Shown here: in pieces, positions 8,728 through 18,273 of the stretch | Layout of the letters: each line of letters starts with the position of its first letter | Numbering within the stretch: position 1 is the stretch's first letter | Assembly (NCBI GenBank): GCA_965209015.1 | Contig: OZ242367.1 | Span: forward strand, 2,852,001-2,916,000 | Direction: 5' to 3' | Origin: Bin80 sp965209015 | GTDB lineage: Bacteria; Bacteroidota; Rhodothermia; Rhodothermales; Bin80 | Length of the DNA: 64,000 nt | Made by a program: the position numbers and the translations under genes | Notes under the pieces: model-generated | Told to the model about the DNA's origin: nothing | Database searches by the model: none | Seen by the model: only the letters and a program-made list of their open reading frames with translations

Positions 8728-10218
8728 CTATACCTCAGTCTCTACCGTCCGCTGGAGGGCTGCTGCAGCATTGACCACTCGGCCGATCAGGGGAGTATCA
8801 GAAACCTCTGTTCCTGTTTCATGCAAGATCAAATAGGCCTGATCAGTTGTAAGTCCGGGGTTCATGGAACGCATGATCCCTATTAATCCAGATACGACGG
8901 GCGTGGCCATAGACGTACCACTCATTGATTTATATGAACTCTCAGGGAACGTGGAGTAAAGATCTACTCCTGGTGCAGCTAATGGACGGGAGAGACTTTT
9001 GACCGTATTTGAGAACTTTGCCTTGGAAAGATTCTGATCTACGGCGGCCACTGCAACCACACCCTCTATATTTGACGGGAAGTGGTCTAGAGCATCTTCA
9101 TTGGCATTGCCCGCGGATGCAACCACAATCACATCTCGGTCTAACGCATACTCTACAGCATTCAATACAACCCTCGGGGGCACCGTGGATTTGCTACCTA
9201 ACGACATCGAAACCACATCGGCCTCGGCCTGAGTAGCATCAATGATTGCCTGAGCAATCTGCTCCAAAGAGCCCTGCCCTGTCCCAGAGAGCGCCTGAAA
9301 TCCAAGTACTTCAATAAAGCGTCCCTCCCAATTTAAGGAAGCAATCCCGAGGCGGTTATTGGTCGTTGCTCCGGCAATCCCAGCACAGTGTGTCCCATGA
9401 CCATGGACATCGTCCTGTACTCCCTCTGCATAAACGGCCTCTAGATCTTCATGATCTGATTCCACTCCCGTATCCAGAATTGCGACGCGCGCCTTACGAA
9501 CCGGATGAGTATTCTCCAAGAGAGCAAGAGCATCATGTGCCTGAACTGCATCAAGCGCCCACTGTACCCCTACATATGGATCATTCTCAATCACATTCAT
9601 CGGGGATTCGGTCAACTCCCCCTCAGATGAAGGAAGGGAAAGACTCACCTCAAGGTTGAGCTCCACATGATCCACATTCTCTGAATCGGCACGAAGTGCA
9701 TCCATGATCGCCGGTACCTGACGCGAAGAGACATGAACCAGATAGACCTGAGCCAAGTCAATATCGTCCGCCAGGGTAACCGTTGGAAATGCACGCTCCC
9801 ATGCATGTGCATAGCGCCTCAAGATCCCTTCCACTTCAACAACTGAATCATCTGGGCCCAACTCAACCAGAATTGATTGGGTTTTCAGTTGCCAAATGGA
9901 TTGTACTATATATCGGGCACCGAAAAGAAATCCCGATAGTATCAGCGAAGCTATTCCCAGAATCACAAAGGGGCGTGCACTGTCAGCCAATTTTCTGATC
10001 CCCATGTAGGTTGCAGCCATAAGCAGACTGATCCCGCTATCTCGAAACAATTCAATTCCAACCTGTATTGGCCCACCTCCAGACCATACCCGGGCAATCA
10101 CAGCAGCAATTACCAGAGCAAAGCCAGCCAGAATTGGCCACGAACCATTACTTTTGTTTCCAATGCCAATTGCAATTAAAAGGAGTGCAATTGCCGTAAC
10201 TATGGTGATAATATCCAT
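8728..10218 (-). CDS. Membrane-anchored subtilisin-like (S8) serine protease
   Basis: The protein has an N-terminal membrane region with about three to four hydrophobic segments (IITIVTAIALLLIAIGIG, WPILAGFALVIAAVIARVW, FVILGIASLILSGFLFGARY). A linker of about 100 residues follows, then an S8 catalytic domain. The catalytic triad is visible: Asp in AILDTGVESDHEDL, His in HGHGTHCAGIAG, Ser in SGTSMATPVVSG, plus oxyanion Asn in ASAGNANE. I take the start at 10218 (MDIITIV), directly before the first helix; a longer frame would run into the divergent glpK start. The protease domain is probably extracytoplasmic. Substrate unknown; no inhibitor or partner gene is adjacent. Confidence 0.88.
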   Translation of the reverse strand: MDIITIVTAIALLLIAIGIGNKSNGSWPILAGFALVIAAVIARVWSGGGPIQVGIELFRDSGISLLMAATYMGIRKLADSARPFVILGIASLILSGFLFGARYIVQSIWQLKTQSILVELGPDDSVVEVEGILRRYAHAWERAFPTVTLADDIDLAQVYLVHVSSRQVPAIMDALRADSENVDHVELNLEVSLSLPSSEGELTESPMNVIENDPYVGVQWALDAVQAHDALALLENTHPVRKARVAILDTGVESDHEDLEAVYAEGVQDDVHGHGTHCAGIAGATTNNRLGIASLNWEGRFIEVLGFQALSGTGQGSLEQIAQAIIDATQAEADVVSMSLGSKSTVPPRVVLNAVEYALDRDVIVVASAGNANEDALDHFPSNIEGVVAVAAVDQNLSKAKFSNTVKSLSRPLAAPGVDLYSTFPESSYKSMSGTSMATPVVSGLIGIMRSMNPGLTTDQAYLILHETGTEVSDTPLIGRVVNAAAALQRTVETEV

Positions 10219-10310
10219 GAAATCGTGGGGGGATCGTCTCTGTTCATTACGTTCGGGAGTACACCTGGTTGCATTGAGCACTATATTTGGACTCAATTCT
10301 CACTACATAC

Positions 10311-11783
10311 ATGTCGTATATTCTTGCCCTTGATCAGGGAACCACCAGCTCCCGAGCGATTATTTTTGATTCTGAAGGGTCAATCGTTGGAGTGGCCCAG
10401 AAGGAGTTTGTTCAGATTTATCCGCAATCCGGCTGGGTTGAGCATAATCCAAATGATCTCTGGGAGTCACAATGTTCTGTTGCCACCGAGGTCCTACACA
10501 AGTGCGGCTTACTCCCCCAAGATATCAAGGCCATGGGGATTGCCAACCAACGAGAAACGGTTGTATTGTGGGATCGGAACAGCGGTGATCCTATCCACAA
10601 CGCAGTTGTTTGGCAGGATCGTCGCACCGCTGAAACGTGTGATGAACTCCGCTCGGCAGGGCATGAGCAGTTATTCCAAGAGCGCACGGGGCTGTTGCTG
10701 GATCCGTATTTCTCTGGTACGAAGATCAAGTGGCTTCTGGATCATTCTCCCGATGCGCGAGCCATGGCTACATCTGGGCGTTTGTGTGCTGGCACCGTAG
10801 ATGCGTGGTTGATCTGGAAGCTAACTAATGGCCGCCATCACTGCACCGATGCTTCAAATGCAAGTCGAACCTTGCTTTACAACCTCCACACCCATGAATG
10901 GGATACTAATCTCTGTTCAATCTTGAACATTCCTCCGGAGATCCTTCCTTCCATCCTCCCTTCCAGCGGATTCTTTGGAGAGACCACTCTACTAGGACAC
11001 TCTATTCCTATTTTTGGAGTCGCAGGTGACCAACAGGCTGCCCTCTTTGGTCAGGTATGTACAAAACCCGGGATGATAAAAAATACCTATGGAACGGGTT
11101 GCTTTTTACTTATGAATACGGGGACCGATGCAGTTTCCTCAACGAATCGCCTCTTAACCACCGTGGCATGGCAATTGGAAGGCCAAACGCAGTATGCACT
11201 GGAGGGGAGTGTTTTTGTTGCTGGTGCAGTCGTTCAATGGCTTCGGGACAGGTTAGGTCTCATTCGCACCTCAGAAGAGGTTGAAACGCTTGCCTCCCAG
11301 GTTGACGATAGTGGCGGAGTCACAATTGTCCCGGCCTTCACGGGATTAGGGGCGCCCCACTGGGATCCCTACGCGCGTGGGATGATCACAGGGTTGACTC
11401 GCGGGAGCGGTGCTGCACATATTGCCAGAGCAGCACTTGAGAGTATTGCCTTCCAAAGCACAGAGGTGATTCAAGCTATGCAGGCGGATGCAAACATAGA
11501 TCTAGAGGAAATGCGTGTTGATGGAGGTGCAACTGCGAATAATCTACTCATGCAGTTTCAGGCCGATCTTCTGGGTATCCCTGTGGTTCGACCGATCATA
11601 CGTGAAACTACAGCCCTTGGAGTTGCCTATCTTGCGGGCATTGGTGTGGGACAATGGTCGGATTTAAGCGAAATCGGCAAATTCTGGCAAATGGATCGAA
11701 CCTTTGAACCCCAAATGGTACGATCAACCGCTTCAGATCTGATGGCTAGATGGGCTGAAGCGGTTGAACGTACAAAGACTTGA
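10311..11783 (+). CDS. glpK: Glycerol kinase
   Basis: Phosphorylates glycerol to sn-glycerol 3-phosphate with ATP. A FGGY-family kinase of 490 residues with the hallmark start YILALDQGTTSSRAI, substrate-contact regions EHNPNDLW and GIANQRETVVLW, the NTYGTGCFLLMNTG segment and DGGATANNLLMQFQADLLG. The ATG at 10311 is preferred over an in-frame TTG at 10287 because it begins right at the conserved N-terminus. Followed after 33 bp by glpF, giving a compact glycerol uptake and activation operon; no glycerol-3-phosphate dehydrogenase is next to it. Confidence 0.96.
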   Translation: MSYILALDQGTTSSRAIIFDSEGSIVGVAQKEFVQIYPQSGWVEHNPNDLWESQCSVATEVLHKCGLLPQDIKAMGIANQRETVVLWDRNSGDPIHNAVVWQDRRTAETCDELRSAGHEQLFQERTGLLLDPYFSGTKIKWLLDHSPDARAMATSGRLCAGTVDAWLIWKLTNGRHHCTDASNASRTLLYNLHTHEWDTNLCSILNIPPEILPSILPSSGFFGETTLLGHSIPIFGVAGDQQAALFGQVCTKPGMIKNTYGTGCFLLMNTGTDAVSSTNRLLTTVAWQLEGQTQYALEGSVFVAGAVVQWLRDRLGLIRTSEEVETLASQVDDSGGVTIVPAFTGLGAPHWDPYARGMITGLTRGSGAAHIARAALESIAFQSTEVIQAMQADANIDLEEMRVDGGATANNLLMQFQADLLGIPVVRPIIRETTALGVAYLAGIGVGQWSDLSEIGKFWQMDRTFEPQMVRSTASDLMARWAEAVERTKT

Positions 11784-11816
11784 CTCCCGTGATTTCGGGG
11801 TAAGACGAACCAAATT

Positions 11817-12527
11817 ATGAGCCCTTTTCTTGGTGAATTTATCGGAACTTCGATGCTCCTCCTTCTTGGAAATGCAGTCGTTGCAAACGTTGTCCTCAAA
11901 AAAACGAAGGGACACGATGCAGGCTGGATTGCAATAAACCTTGGCTGGGGGGTTGCAGTCTTTGTGTCTGTATTTATCGTGGCCAAGTACAGCGGCGCAC
12001 ATATCAATCCAGCAGTAACTCTGGGACTCGCTCTTGCAGGCAAATTTGAGTGGGGAAGCGTTCCAATGTATCTCGTAGCCCAATTTTTGGGGAGCACATT
12101 GGGTGCATTTCTGGTATGGATCATCTACAAAGATCACTTTGATGCAACGGATGATCCAGATCTGAAGCGAGCGGTATTCTGCACTGCTCCCGCCATCCGT
12201 AACCAGACTTCCAACCTCCTGAGTGAAATTATTGCTACGTTTGTTTTGGTGTTTGCTGTGCTCTACATGGTCGAACCTGAAATTGGTCTGGGCGCATTGG
12301 ATGCAGCCCCTGTCGGGATCATTGTGTTGGCAATCGGGCTGACGCTGGGGGGCACCACGGGCTATGCAATTAATCCTGCTCGTGATCTTAGCCCACGGAT
12401 CGTTCACGCACTGGCCCCGATCAAGAATAAAGGCGGCAACGATTGGAGGTATGCCTGGATTCCAGTTCTGGGGCCGATCATCGGTGGGTTGGTCGCAGGT
12501 GCGGCCTTCCTGCTGATTGGAAATTAG
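11817..12527 (+). CDS. glpF: Glycerol facilitator (aquaglyceroporin)
   Basis: Inner-membrane channel of the MIP family, 236 residues, with six predicted helices and the two half-helix NPA motifs: HINPAVTLGLA and INPARDLSPR. The aspartate right after the second NPAR is typical of glycerol facilitators and differs from water-only aquaporins. It shares an operon with glpK, which would trap the imported glycerol by phosphorylation. Confidence 0.94.
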   Translation: MSPFLGEFIGTSMLLLLGNAVVANVVLKKTKGHDAGWIAINLGWGVAVFVSVFIVAKYSGAHINPAVTLGLALAGKFEWGSVPMYLVAQFLGSTLGAFLVWIIYKDHFDATDDPDLKRAVFCTAPAIRNQTSNLLSEIIATFVLVFAVLYMVEPEIGLGALDAAPVGIIVLAIGLTLGGTTGYAINPARDLSPRIVHALAPIKNKGGNDWRYAWIPVLGPIIGGLVAGAAFLLIGN

Positions 12528-12925
12528 TCCCTCAATCGCGCCATTCCGGGCAATCTCAGTCGACTACTCTCGTGAGGTTTTCATGGATTCAGCCTCCGAG
12601 GCGGGACTTATAAACAAGGAGTACAGAACATGTCTCAATGAAACTAACTTACAGTCAAAAATGAATCCGTCGGCGAGAAAATTTCCCTGATCAATCTGAA
12701 ATGAACCACCCAAGAGGCATGGCATCCGATCTCACGCACACTAAGCCCCGCAAGAGATATGCAAACAAAAAATGGGGATTATGTCTACAAAGTAACAACT
12801 ACTCTTTAAATTGAGGTTTTTTCTATCTAAGAGCGGTTGATCTGAATACAGTTCGGTTGCCCCCTACTAGCACTCTGAAGAGCAAGCGAAAAAATCAAGC
12901 ATAGATTAGAACTAAGTAATACTGC
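12528..12925. other. Non-coding gap, 398 bp
   Basis: Between glpF and a convergent small gene. I see no convincing gene, tRNA or long hairpin; only a short GCCTC/GAGGC hairpin near 12590-12602. Confidence 0.5.
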
Positions 12926-13348
12926 TCAGTTGTAACACACCCGTAAGACCAGAATGTCCTGACTGGATTCGGCACCCGGAAACTGTGGACGAATACACAT
13001 GACTTGCAAGGGTTGAACGCCAGGAATCGGGCTTAATGTACTTTCCAGATTAGAGATCCCACGCTCAAGATTATCTATGGAATCAATGAGTGCTTGCTGA
13101 TCGCCCTCAATCTTTGTAATCTCAGCCCGAATTCTATCGCAGAACTCTCCAACGGAAAGCCGGACTTTCTCAGTTAACCTCTGGATCTCTTCATCAAGTC
13201 TGAGTTCGAGATTATTAATCTCCAGCCTTAGTTTTTCTTCAAGTCGATCAATTCGTCTTCGTAGCACGAAATGTATCCACCAGACGGAGATGGAAAAGGT
13301 AACGACCAGAATCACAGAAAAAATCAAGAAGGGATGTTGAACGATCAT
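12926..13348 (-). CDS. Uncharacterised membrane-anchored coiled-coil protein
   Basis: 140 residues. A hydrophobic segment at about residues 5-27 (FLIFSVILVVTFSISVWWI) is followed by basic RRR and a long charged heptad-rich coiled coil (residues 30-105, RLEEKLRLEINNLELRLDEE and so on). The C-terminal 35 residues are non-helical with two cysteines. The layout suggests an inner-membrane anchor with a cytoplasmic or periplasmic rod. I recognise no family; coding is supported by the clean helix and coiled-coil pattern rather than by homology. Confidence 0.6.
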   Translation of the reverse strand: MIVQHPFLIFSVILVVTFSISVWWIHFVLRRRIDRLEEKLRLEINNLELRLDEEIQRLTEKVRLSVGEFCDRIRAEITKIEGDQQALIDSIDNLERGISNLESTLSPIPGVQPLQVMCIRPQFPGAESSQDILVLRVCYN

Positions 13349-13564
13349 CGTCTAAATACTGGAATTTAACTTAGCGGGATTGACACTTAAGACTTGGGAG
13401 GCAACGATATTAAGTATATCTCGTGAGGCGATAACGTGCGTACGCATGGAAAGAGAAGAGGATCCATTTTTGAGTTCGTATCACAGAAAAGACTCTATCT
13501 CTTTACTACTACTTCTCGTTGGTTCAATGGGAGGACTGTAAGGATGCAACCACATTATATAAAT

Positions 13565-15364
13565 CTACCGCTTATGAATTACCGCCTGAGAGACACGTTC
13601 TTGTGCCGTGCTCAACACGATCCAATAGACCCCACCGGGCAATAGGTGCTCCTTGGAGGGTATTGTCAAGGTATGCCGTCCGGCTTGCCGGGACGCACTC
13701 TTAATAAGTGTGCTGACACTGCGTCCAATTGAGTCATACATCTCCAAGGTAATCTCTCCCGTTCTCGGTAGTGCATATTCGACTTGTATCTGATCGGCAA
13801 ACACCGTAGGATAAGCCATGATGCTCATTGGTGTCAGGATGGGCTCTCGCCCCAGCGCGGTGGCGATTGGCGACCGTACAAGATTACTTGGCGCACTCTC
13901 AACGGAATTGTGACTAATGGATTGCACAAAATACCACTGCCTGCCCATGTCGGGGCTTGCCGGATCCTTGAAATGAGTCTCGCCGGTAAGGGCAATTAAA
14001 TTTCTTGCATCCTGTGCAGCCATCGTGGCATCGGGCGCAGAGTCACTGGTGACACGATAAATTGCGTACCGACCGGAGGCACCTTGGACCTCGTCCCAAT
14101 TGAGCATGACCTCTGATCCCTCTGCGGAAGCGGTCAGGTTGAAAGGAGCCGGAGGTTGTGTCTGATCCTTCCAATCCATAGAAGGAGTGAGAGCAGGATA
14201 CTTGTAGAGACCAGCCCGCATGGTCTCAGCAAACCCACGAGAACGCCGCGGAGCCAGATGAGAGGCACGAAAGAATACACTGCCTTGAATGAGCGAGCGG
14301 TCTCGATTAAAAGTCACTTGATTCGGGACTTCAGATGCACTGAATCTTTGACGACCGCCGTCAGCCTTATATAGAGCATGACCAATATACAGATGCAGTC
14401 CCCTGATCTGCTGCGCCCACCATGGTGCAAGCGTTGCATAGTCCTGTTGCCCACCGAACGGCCAATAAAGTTGAGGAACAAGATAATCCACCGTTTGGGA
14501 TTGAATCCACGCCGTCGCATCTGCAAAGATGGTCTCATAAGCGTTCAGACCTACAATCCCAGAAGGAACACCACTTTTCCAAATCCCAAATGGACTGATG
14601 CCCCATTTTAATTCTGGGTTGAAATTACTTAAGCTATCGGAGATTTGGGCAACCAGAAGATTAACATTGTCCCTGCGCCAGGCTTGAATACTTGAAAATC
14701 CACGATTCTGCGTTTGGAAGGTTTCAATATCCTGTTGAGAGATGTGATTTGGAGGATATGGATAGAAATAATCATCCATATGGATTCCGTCTACATCATA
14801 GCGGCGTGCAATATCCATCACGATCCGAGACACGTAATCGCGTACTTCCTCTCGACCTGGATCAAGCCACGTAAACGGCCCCGCTTTGAAGGTCCAGTCT
14901 GGATGGGTCTTGGTTACATGACTATCTGTAACCCGATAAGATGCATTGTCATTGTGGGCTCTATATGGATTGATCCACGCATGCAGTTCCATGCCTCGGC
15001 GATGCGCCTCTTGAATGACATATGTCAGCGGATCGTATGTCGGTGCCCGCCCCTGTTGACCTGTTAGGTAGTAGGACCAAGGCTCATAACTAGATGCATA
15101 CATCGCATCCCCTGAAGATCGTACCTGAAAAAAGAGGGCATTGATTCCAGCATCTTGTAGGTAATTCAAAAGTTGGTCCATACGAGCCTTCTGTGTCGCT
15201 TCGTCGTTTGTCGCAGGCCAGTCTAGCCGACTGACGGTTGCAATCCAAGCCCCTCGGAATTCATGCTTTGGAGGCTGCATATCCTGTGCTCTGAGACTTT
15301 CAGAGGGAACCATACTCGCAAAAAGTAAGACAGACATCAGAAGAAGCTGGATCCTGAATCTCAT
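13565..15364 (-). CDS. Secreted glycoside-hydrolase-like protein (GHL10/YngK type) with sorting domain
   Basis: Start at 15364 gives a clean signal peptide (MRFRIQLLLMSVLLFASMVP...LRAQ). The catalytic-type domain is the GHL10 family (formerly DUF187): EFRGAWIATVSRLDWP, INALFFQVRSSGDAMY, ELHAWINPYRAH, and DGIHMDDYFYPYP. Next comes a fibronectin-III-like module (PPAPFNLTASAEGSEVMLNW), then a C-terminal domain of about 85 residues (MAYPTVFADQIQVEYALP...GGVYWIVLS) that resembles type IX secretion type A sorting domains. Family members act on cell-wall or polysaccharide-derived substrates; the exact substrate cannot be read here. A longer frame to 15460 exists but would bury the signal peptide. 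Confidence 0.87.
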   Translation of the reverse strand: MRFRIQLLLMSVLLFASMVPSESLRAQDMQPPKHEFRGAWIATVSRLDWPATNDEATQKARMDQLLNYLQDAGINALFFQVRSSGDAMYASSYEPWSYYLTGQQGRAPTYDPLTYVIQEAHRRGMELHAWINPYRAHNDNASYRVTDSHVTKTHPDWTFKAGPFTWLDPGREEVRDYVSRIVMDIARRYDVDGIHMDDYFYPYPPNHISQQDIETFQTQNRGFSSIQAWRRDNVNLLVAQISDSLSNFNPELKWGISPFGIWKSGVPSGIVGLNAYETIFADATAWIQSQTVDYLVPQLYWPFGGQQDYATLAPWWAQQIRGLHLYIGHALYKADGGRQRFSASEVPNQVTFNRDRSLIQGSVFFRASHLAPRRSRGFAETMRAGLYKYPALTPSMDWKDQTQPPAPFNLTASAEGSEVMLNWDEVQGASGRYAIYRVTSDSAPDATMAAQDARNLIALTGETHFKDPASPDMGRQWYFVQSISHNSVESAPSNLVRSPIATALGREPILTPMSIMAYPTVFADQIQVEYALPRTGEITLEMYDSIGRSVSTLIKSASRQAGRHTLTIPSKEHLLPGGVYWIVLSTAQERVSQAVIHKR

Positions 15365-15607
15365 ATAATGAGGCCTATGCAGACCAATTCTATGGAAGGG
15401 GAATTTTCCCGGTCTCAACTTATACAGAGCCACCTCTTCCTGATATCTCTCATCTTTCATGGAGTCAACTGAACCGATTCATAAGATCTACTTTCCTTTT
15501 ATTGAACACCAGCCGACACTAAGAGATTCAGCAAGAGACTAGACGGGGTGAGCGTAGAACGAAGGGGGAGTGAAGAGAATTTTTGAAGATTCAACATAGT
15601 GCATTCC

Positions 15608-17170
15608 TTAAAAAATTCCCGAAGCCGAGAGTGTTTTGATGACTTCAGCATCTGCTACTTTCCAATTTTCTTTCACTCTGGAGATCGCATCCTGATAAGC
15701 CTCCATATCTCCACTCATTTTTGCCGCGGTAGACAATCCCAATAGGGATCGAGTTCTTCCGGGGGCTCTTGCCAAGGATGCCTCAAATGCTCGCATGGCC
15801 TCTTCATGATTATTAGCCATGAGGTAGAACTCTCCTAGATGCTCATGTGTCGGCTTGGCAGGCATGGGAGGACCATAATCCAATGGCCTTCCAGCATCAA
15901 TCTGAGCTGCCATGATCAGAAGCTCAATTGCTCCCGCTAGGTTACCCTCCAGGTTCAAGAGGCCGGCTTTCAATTGATGCTGCAGCAATTGGCCTACTTC
16001 CTCTGCATCCTCTAAATCCATGAGTGCCATGAGTGCCTGTCTTGCTCCCTCTTCGTCCTTGTTTGCCAGTGCTGCTTTCCCCATGATGAAATATAGGTTG
16101 GCTCGGCTAAGAGGACTGAGGTCTACGGCATCAAACTCCAAATCTGCGTACTCAGAATTCCATGCTTCGGTCTCAACGAGGTAGTCCAATACGATCCGTG
16201 CTGCATATTGTCGAGAATGCTTTGAGTACCCACTCTCGGCTACATCTGTTAGCATGGCCTGAACTAACTGTTCGGCCTCAAGATAGCGACCTTGCTGCAG
16301 ATATGCATAGGCGAGCCAATGCCTTGCATGAAATGATCGGGCATCGACCCCCAGCCCTTTTCGATGCATCCGAGCATCACTTGCTGAGAATGAGGCCTCA
16401 TTCGCCGACGCCATTTCTGGCCACATGCCCAGTGCCGCAAAGATATGTGAAGGCATATGAAGTGCATGAGATGCCTCAGGCGCAATGTCTGCATACACTC
16501 CCGCTGCACGTAACCCCAATGGGGCATGGATTGGATCATCATAGGAATGGATCAGATAGTGAGCAGCACCTGGATGTTGAGCGTTCTTGGCAAACACTTC
16601 TTCCGCGATTGCGGCAGCACGCATATATAAAACAAAATCTCGGCCATCATGGGCTAGACCTAAGATGGAAAGTGCATGGAATGCTGCTGCCTCTTGATCA
16701 TCTGGATAATTAGTAGCGAGTTTTGCCATCTGTTCCTCGTACGCAAAATCCCGAACTTTTTTGTCATCCTCCCCGAAGTACAATGCATTGATTGCGCGTA
16801 GATACGCTTTCTCACGTGTTGTGGGTGCTTTTTCTAATCGTCCCTCAAGGTCTGGGGCAAGCTCAAGGAGTACAGATTGACCTTCCTCCGTTTTCTGGGT
16901 CATCCAAATTGGATGATTCCATGTCATTGCCTCTCCCCAATAAGCCATTATAAAATTAGGGTCAATCTCTCGAGCCTCTGCGAATGCCTCACGAGCATCT
17001 TCGTATTCAAAGCTATGCAACAGCAATAGCCCTTTGGTAAATGCCTCCTGAGCCTCGGGTGTACCTGAATTCTTGAAGGACGCGCTACCGAGTCCATTGA
17101 CTTGTGCCAATGAGGACGGAACGGTACAACAGAAGAGAGCGAGGAGTATGATTGAGTTACGAATTTCCAT
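15608..17170 (-). CDS. Exported TPR-repeat protein
   Basis: 520 residues with a signal peptide (MEIRNSIILLALFCCTVPSSLAQ). TPR-type helical pairs run through the protein (AFTKGLLLLHSFEYEDAREAF, AMRAFEASLARAPGRTRSL). A conserved histidine-rich core stands out: HPGAAHYLIHSYDDP and HALHMPSHIFAALG, found in a family of periplasmic TPR proteins and possibly metal-binding (inference). Its start lies 12 bp after the aroE stop, so both are likely co-transcribed, though no functional link to aromatic synthesis is apparent. Confidence 0.78.
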   Translation of the reverse strand: MEIRNSIILLALFCCTVPSSLAQVNGLGSASFKNSGTPEAQEAFTKGLLLLHSFEYEDAREAFAEAREIDPNFIMAYWGEAMTWNHPIWMTQKTEEGQSVLLELAPDLEGRLEKAPTTREKAYLRAINALYFGEDDKKVRDFAYEEQMAKLATNYPDDQEAAAFHALSILGLAHDGRDFVLYMRAAAIAEEVFAKNAQHPGAAHYLIHSYDDPIHAPLGLRAAGVYADIAPEASHALHMPSHIFAALGMWPEMASANEASFSASDARMHRKGLGVDARSFHARHWLAYAYLQQGRYLEAEQLVQAMLTDVAESGYSKHSRQYAARIVLDYLVETEAWNSEYADLEFDAVDLSPLSRANLYFIMGKAALANKDEEGARQALMALMDLEDAEEVGQLLQHQLKAGLLNLEGNLAGAIELLIMAAQIDAGRPLDYGPPMPAKPTHEHLGEFYLMANNHEEAMRAFEASLARAPGRTRSLLGLSTAAKMSGDMEAYQDAISRVKENWKVADAEVIKTLSASGIF

Positions 17171-17182
17171 TTTATCTAAGAA

Positions 17183-18034
17183 CTAATCTGCGAATAATTG
17201 TGATAAGACATTTTGAACCACTCCAACCGACATGTCCTGCCCAGTCCACTGCCTGTATGCAGCGGCAGCCTGCTCAATCAGCATCGTGATACCTCCGATC
17301 ACAGTGGCCCCACAAAGCTCAGCTTCCTGAAGCAATCGGGTTTTGGAAGGTCGATAGATCAGATCGTAGACAATCTGTTCAGAAGAAAAATACTCTTTTG
17401 GCTCCCATGGAGTTTCCTCAATATTAGGATACATGCCCACGGGTGTAGCATTCACGACTAAACGACTTTCCCGAATCTTATTTGATGCAGACTTAAAATC
17501 AGATATCTCTATCTGATCATCGAAAGCAGTAAAGTCTTGAAGGATTTCTTCTGCCTGATACGTTTTGCGAGCGACGATCGTGAGAGGCTGAGGATCGTAC
17601 TCCCTCAATAGGCCATAGGCAGCAGCACGCGCGGCACCGCCAGCACCAAGAAGGGTCATCGGCATACCTTTCAGTTCCCGATCTCTGAGGGGGGCCAGAA
17701 ACCCTTCAATATCGGTATTATCGCCAAGCAATTGCCCCTCTTTACAGATGATCGTATTCACCGCACCGATCACTTGGGCAGCCTCTGAAAGTTGGTCCAT
17801 GTAAGACATTACGGATCGCTTGTGGGGAATGGTTACATTCGCACCGGCAAATCCCAGTACTGACAGGCTCTGGACGGCTTTTGATAAGTCCTCGGGGTAC
17901 ACTTCAATAGCTACATAAACAAAATTCAGTCCCTGATGCTGGAATGCTGCATTGTGGATGATAGGAGATAGGGAGTGATCAACCGGGGACCCCAAAATTG
18001 CAATCATCCTGGTTTTAGCATCTGGAAAAATCAT
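17183..18034 (-). CDS. aroE: Shikimate dehydrogenase
   Basis: Reduces 3-dehydroshikimate to shikimate with NADPH in aromatic amino-acid synthesis. All hallmarks are present in 283 residues: shikimate-binding SLSP (DHSLSPIIHNAAF), catalytic lysine in NVTIPHK, catalytic aspartate in DNTDIEGF, the dinucleotide loop LLGAGGAARAAAYGL and the C-terminal GGITMLIEQAAAAYRQWTG. An internal ATG at codon 10 would also keep everything. Upstream of the TPR gene, 12 bp apart. Confidence 0.96.
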   Translation of the reverse strand: MIFPDAKTRMIAILGSPVDHSLSPIIHNAAFQHQGLNFVYVAIEVYPEDLSKAVQSLSVLGFAGANVTIPHKRSVMSYMDQLSEAAQVIGAVNTIICKEGQLLGDNTDIEGFLAPLRDRELKGMPMTLLGAGGAARAAAYGLLREYDPQPLTIVARKTYQAEEILQDFTAFDDQIEISDFKSASNKIRESRLVVNATPVGMYPNIEETPWEPKEYFSSEQIVYDLIYRPSKTRLLQEAELCGATVIGGITMLIEQAAAAYRQWTGQDMSVGVVQNVLSQLFAD

Positions 18035-18273
18035 GGGGTACCAAAAGTTATGGTGCGAGGTATTTCACGATGTTTTGCCACGGAGTCAGGTTTTGGTGTC
18101 TATGATTTTTTTCCTGAGTCCTTGAATTCAGTGCTGCACACCTCATTCGTTGAAGAACCATGATTCATTAGGGATCAATTGAATGTAAGTAGGTTCAGAG
18201 TGCGTGACTGATTTTTTTTCGTGAGTAGATCGTGAAGCCCCTGTTTTTTTTCTTACCATTACTGGATCCATAA

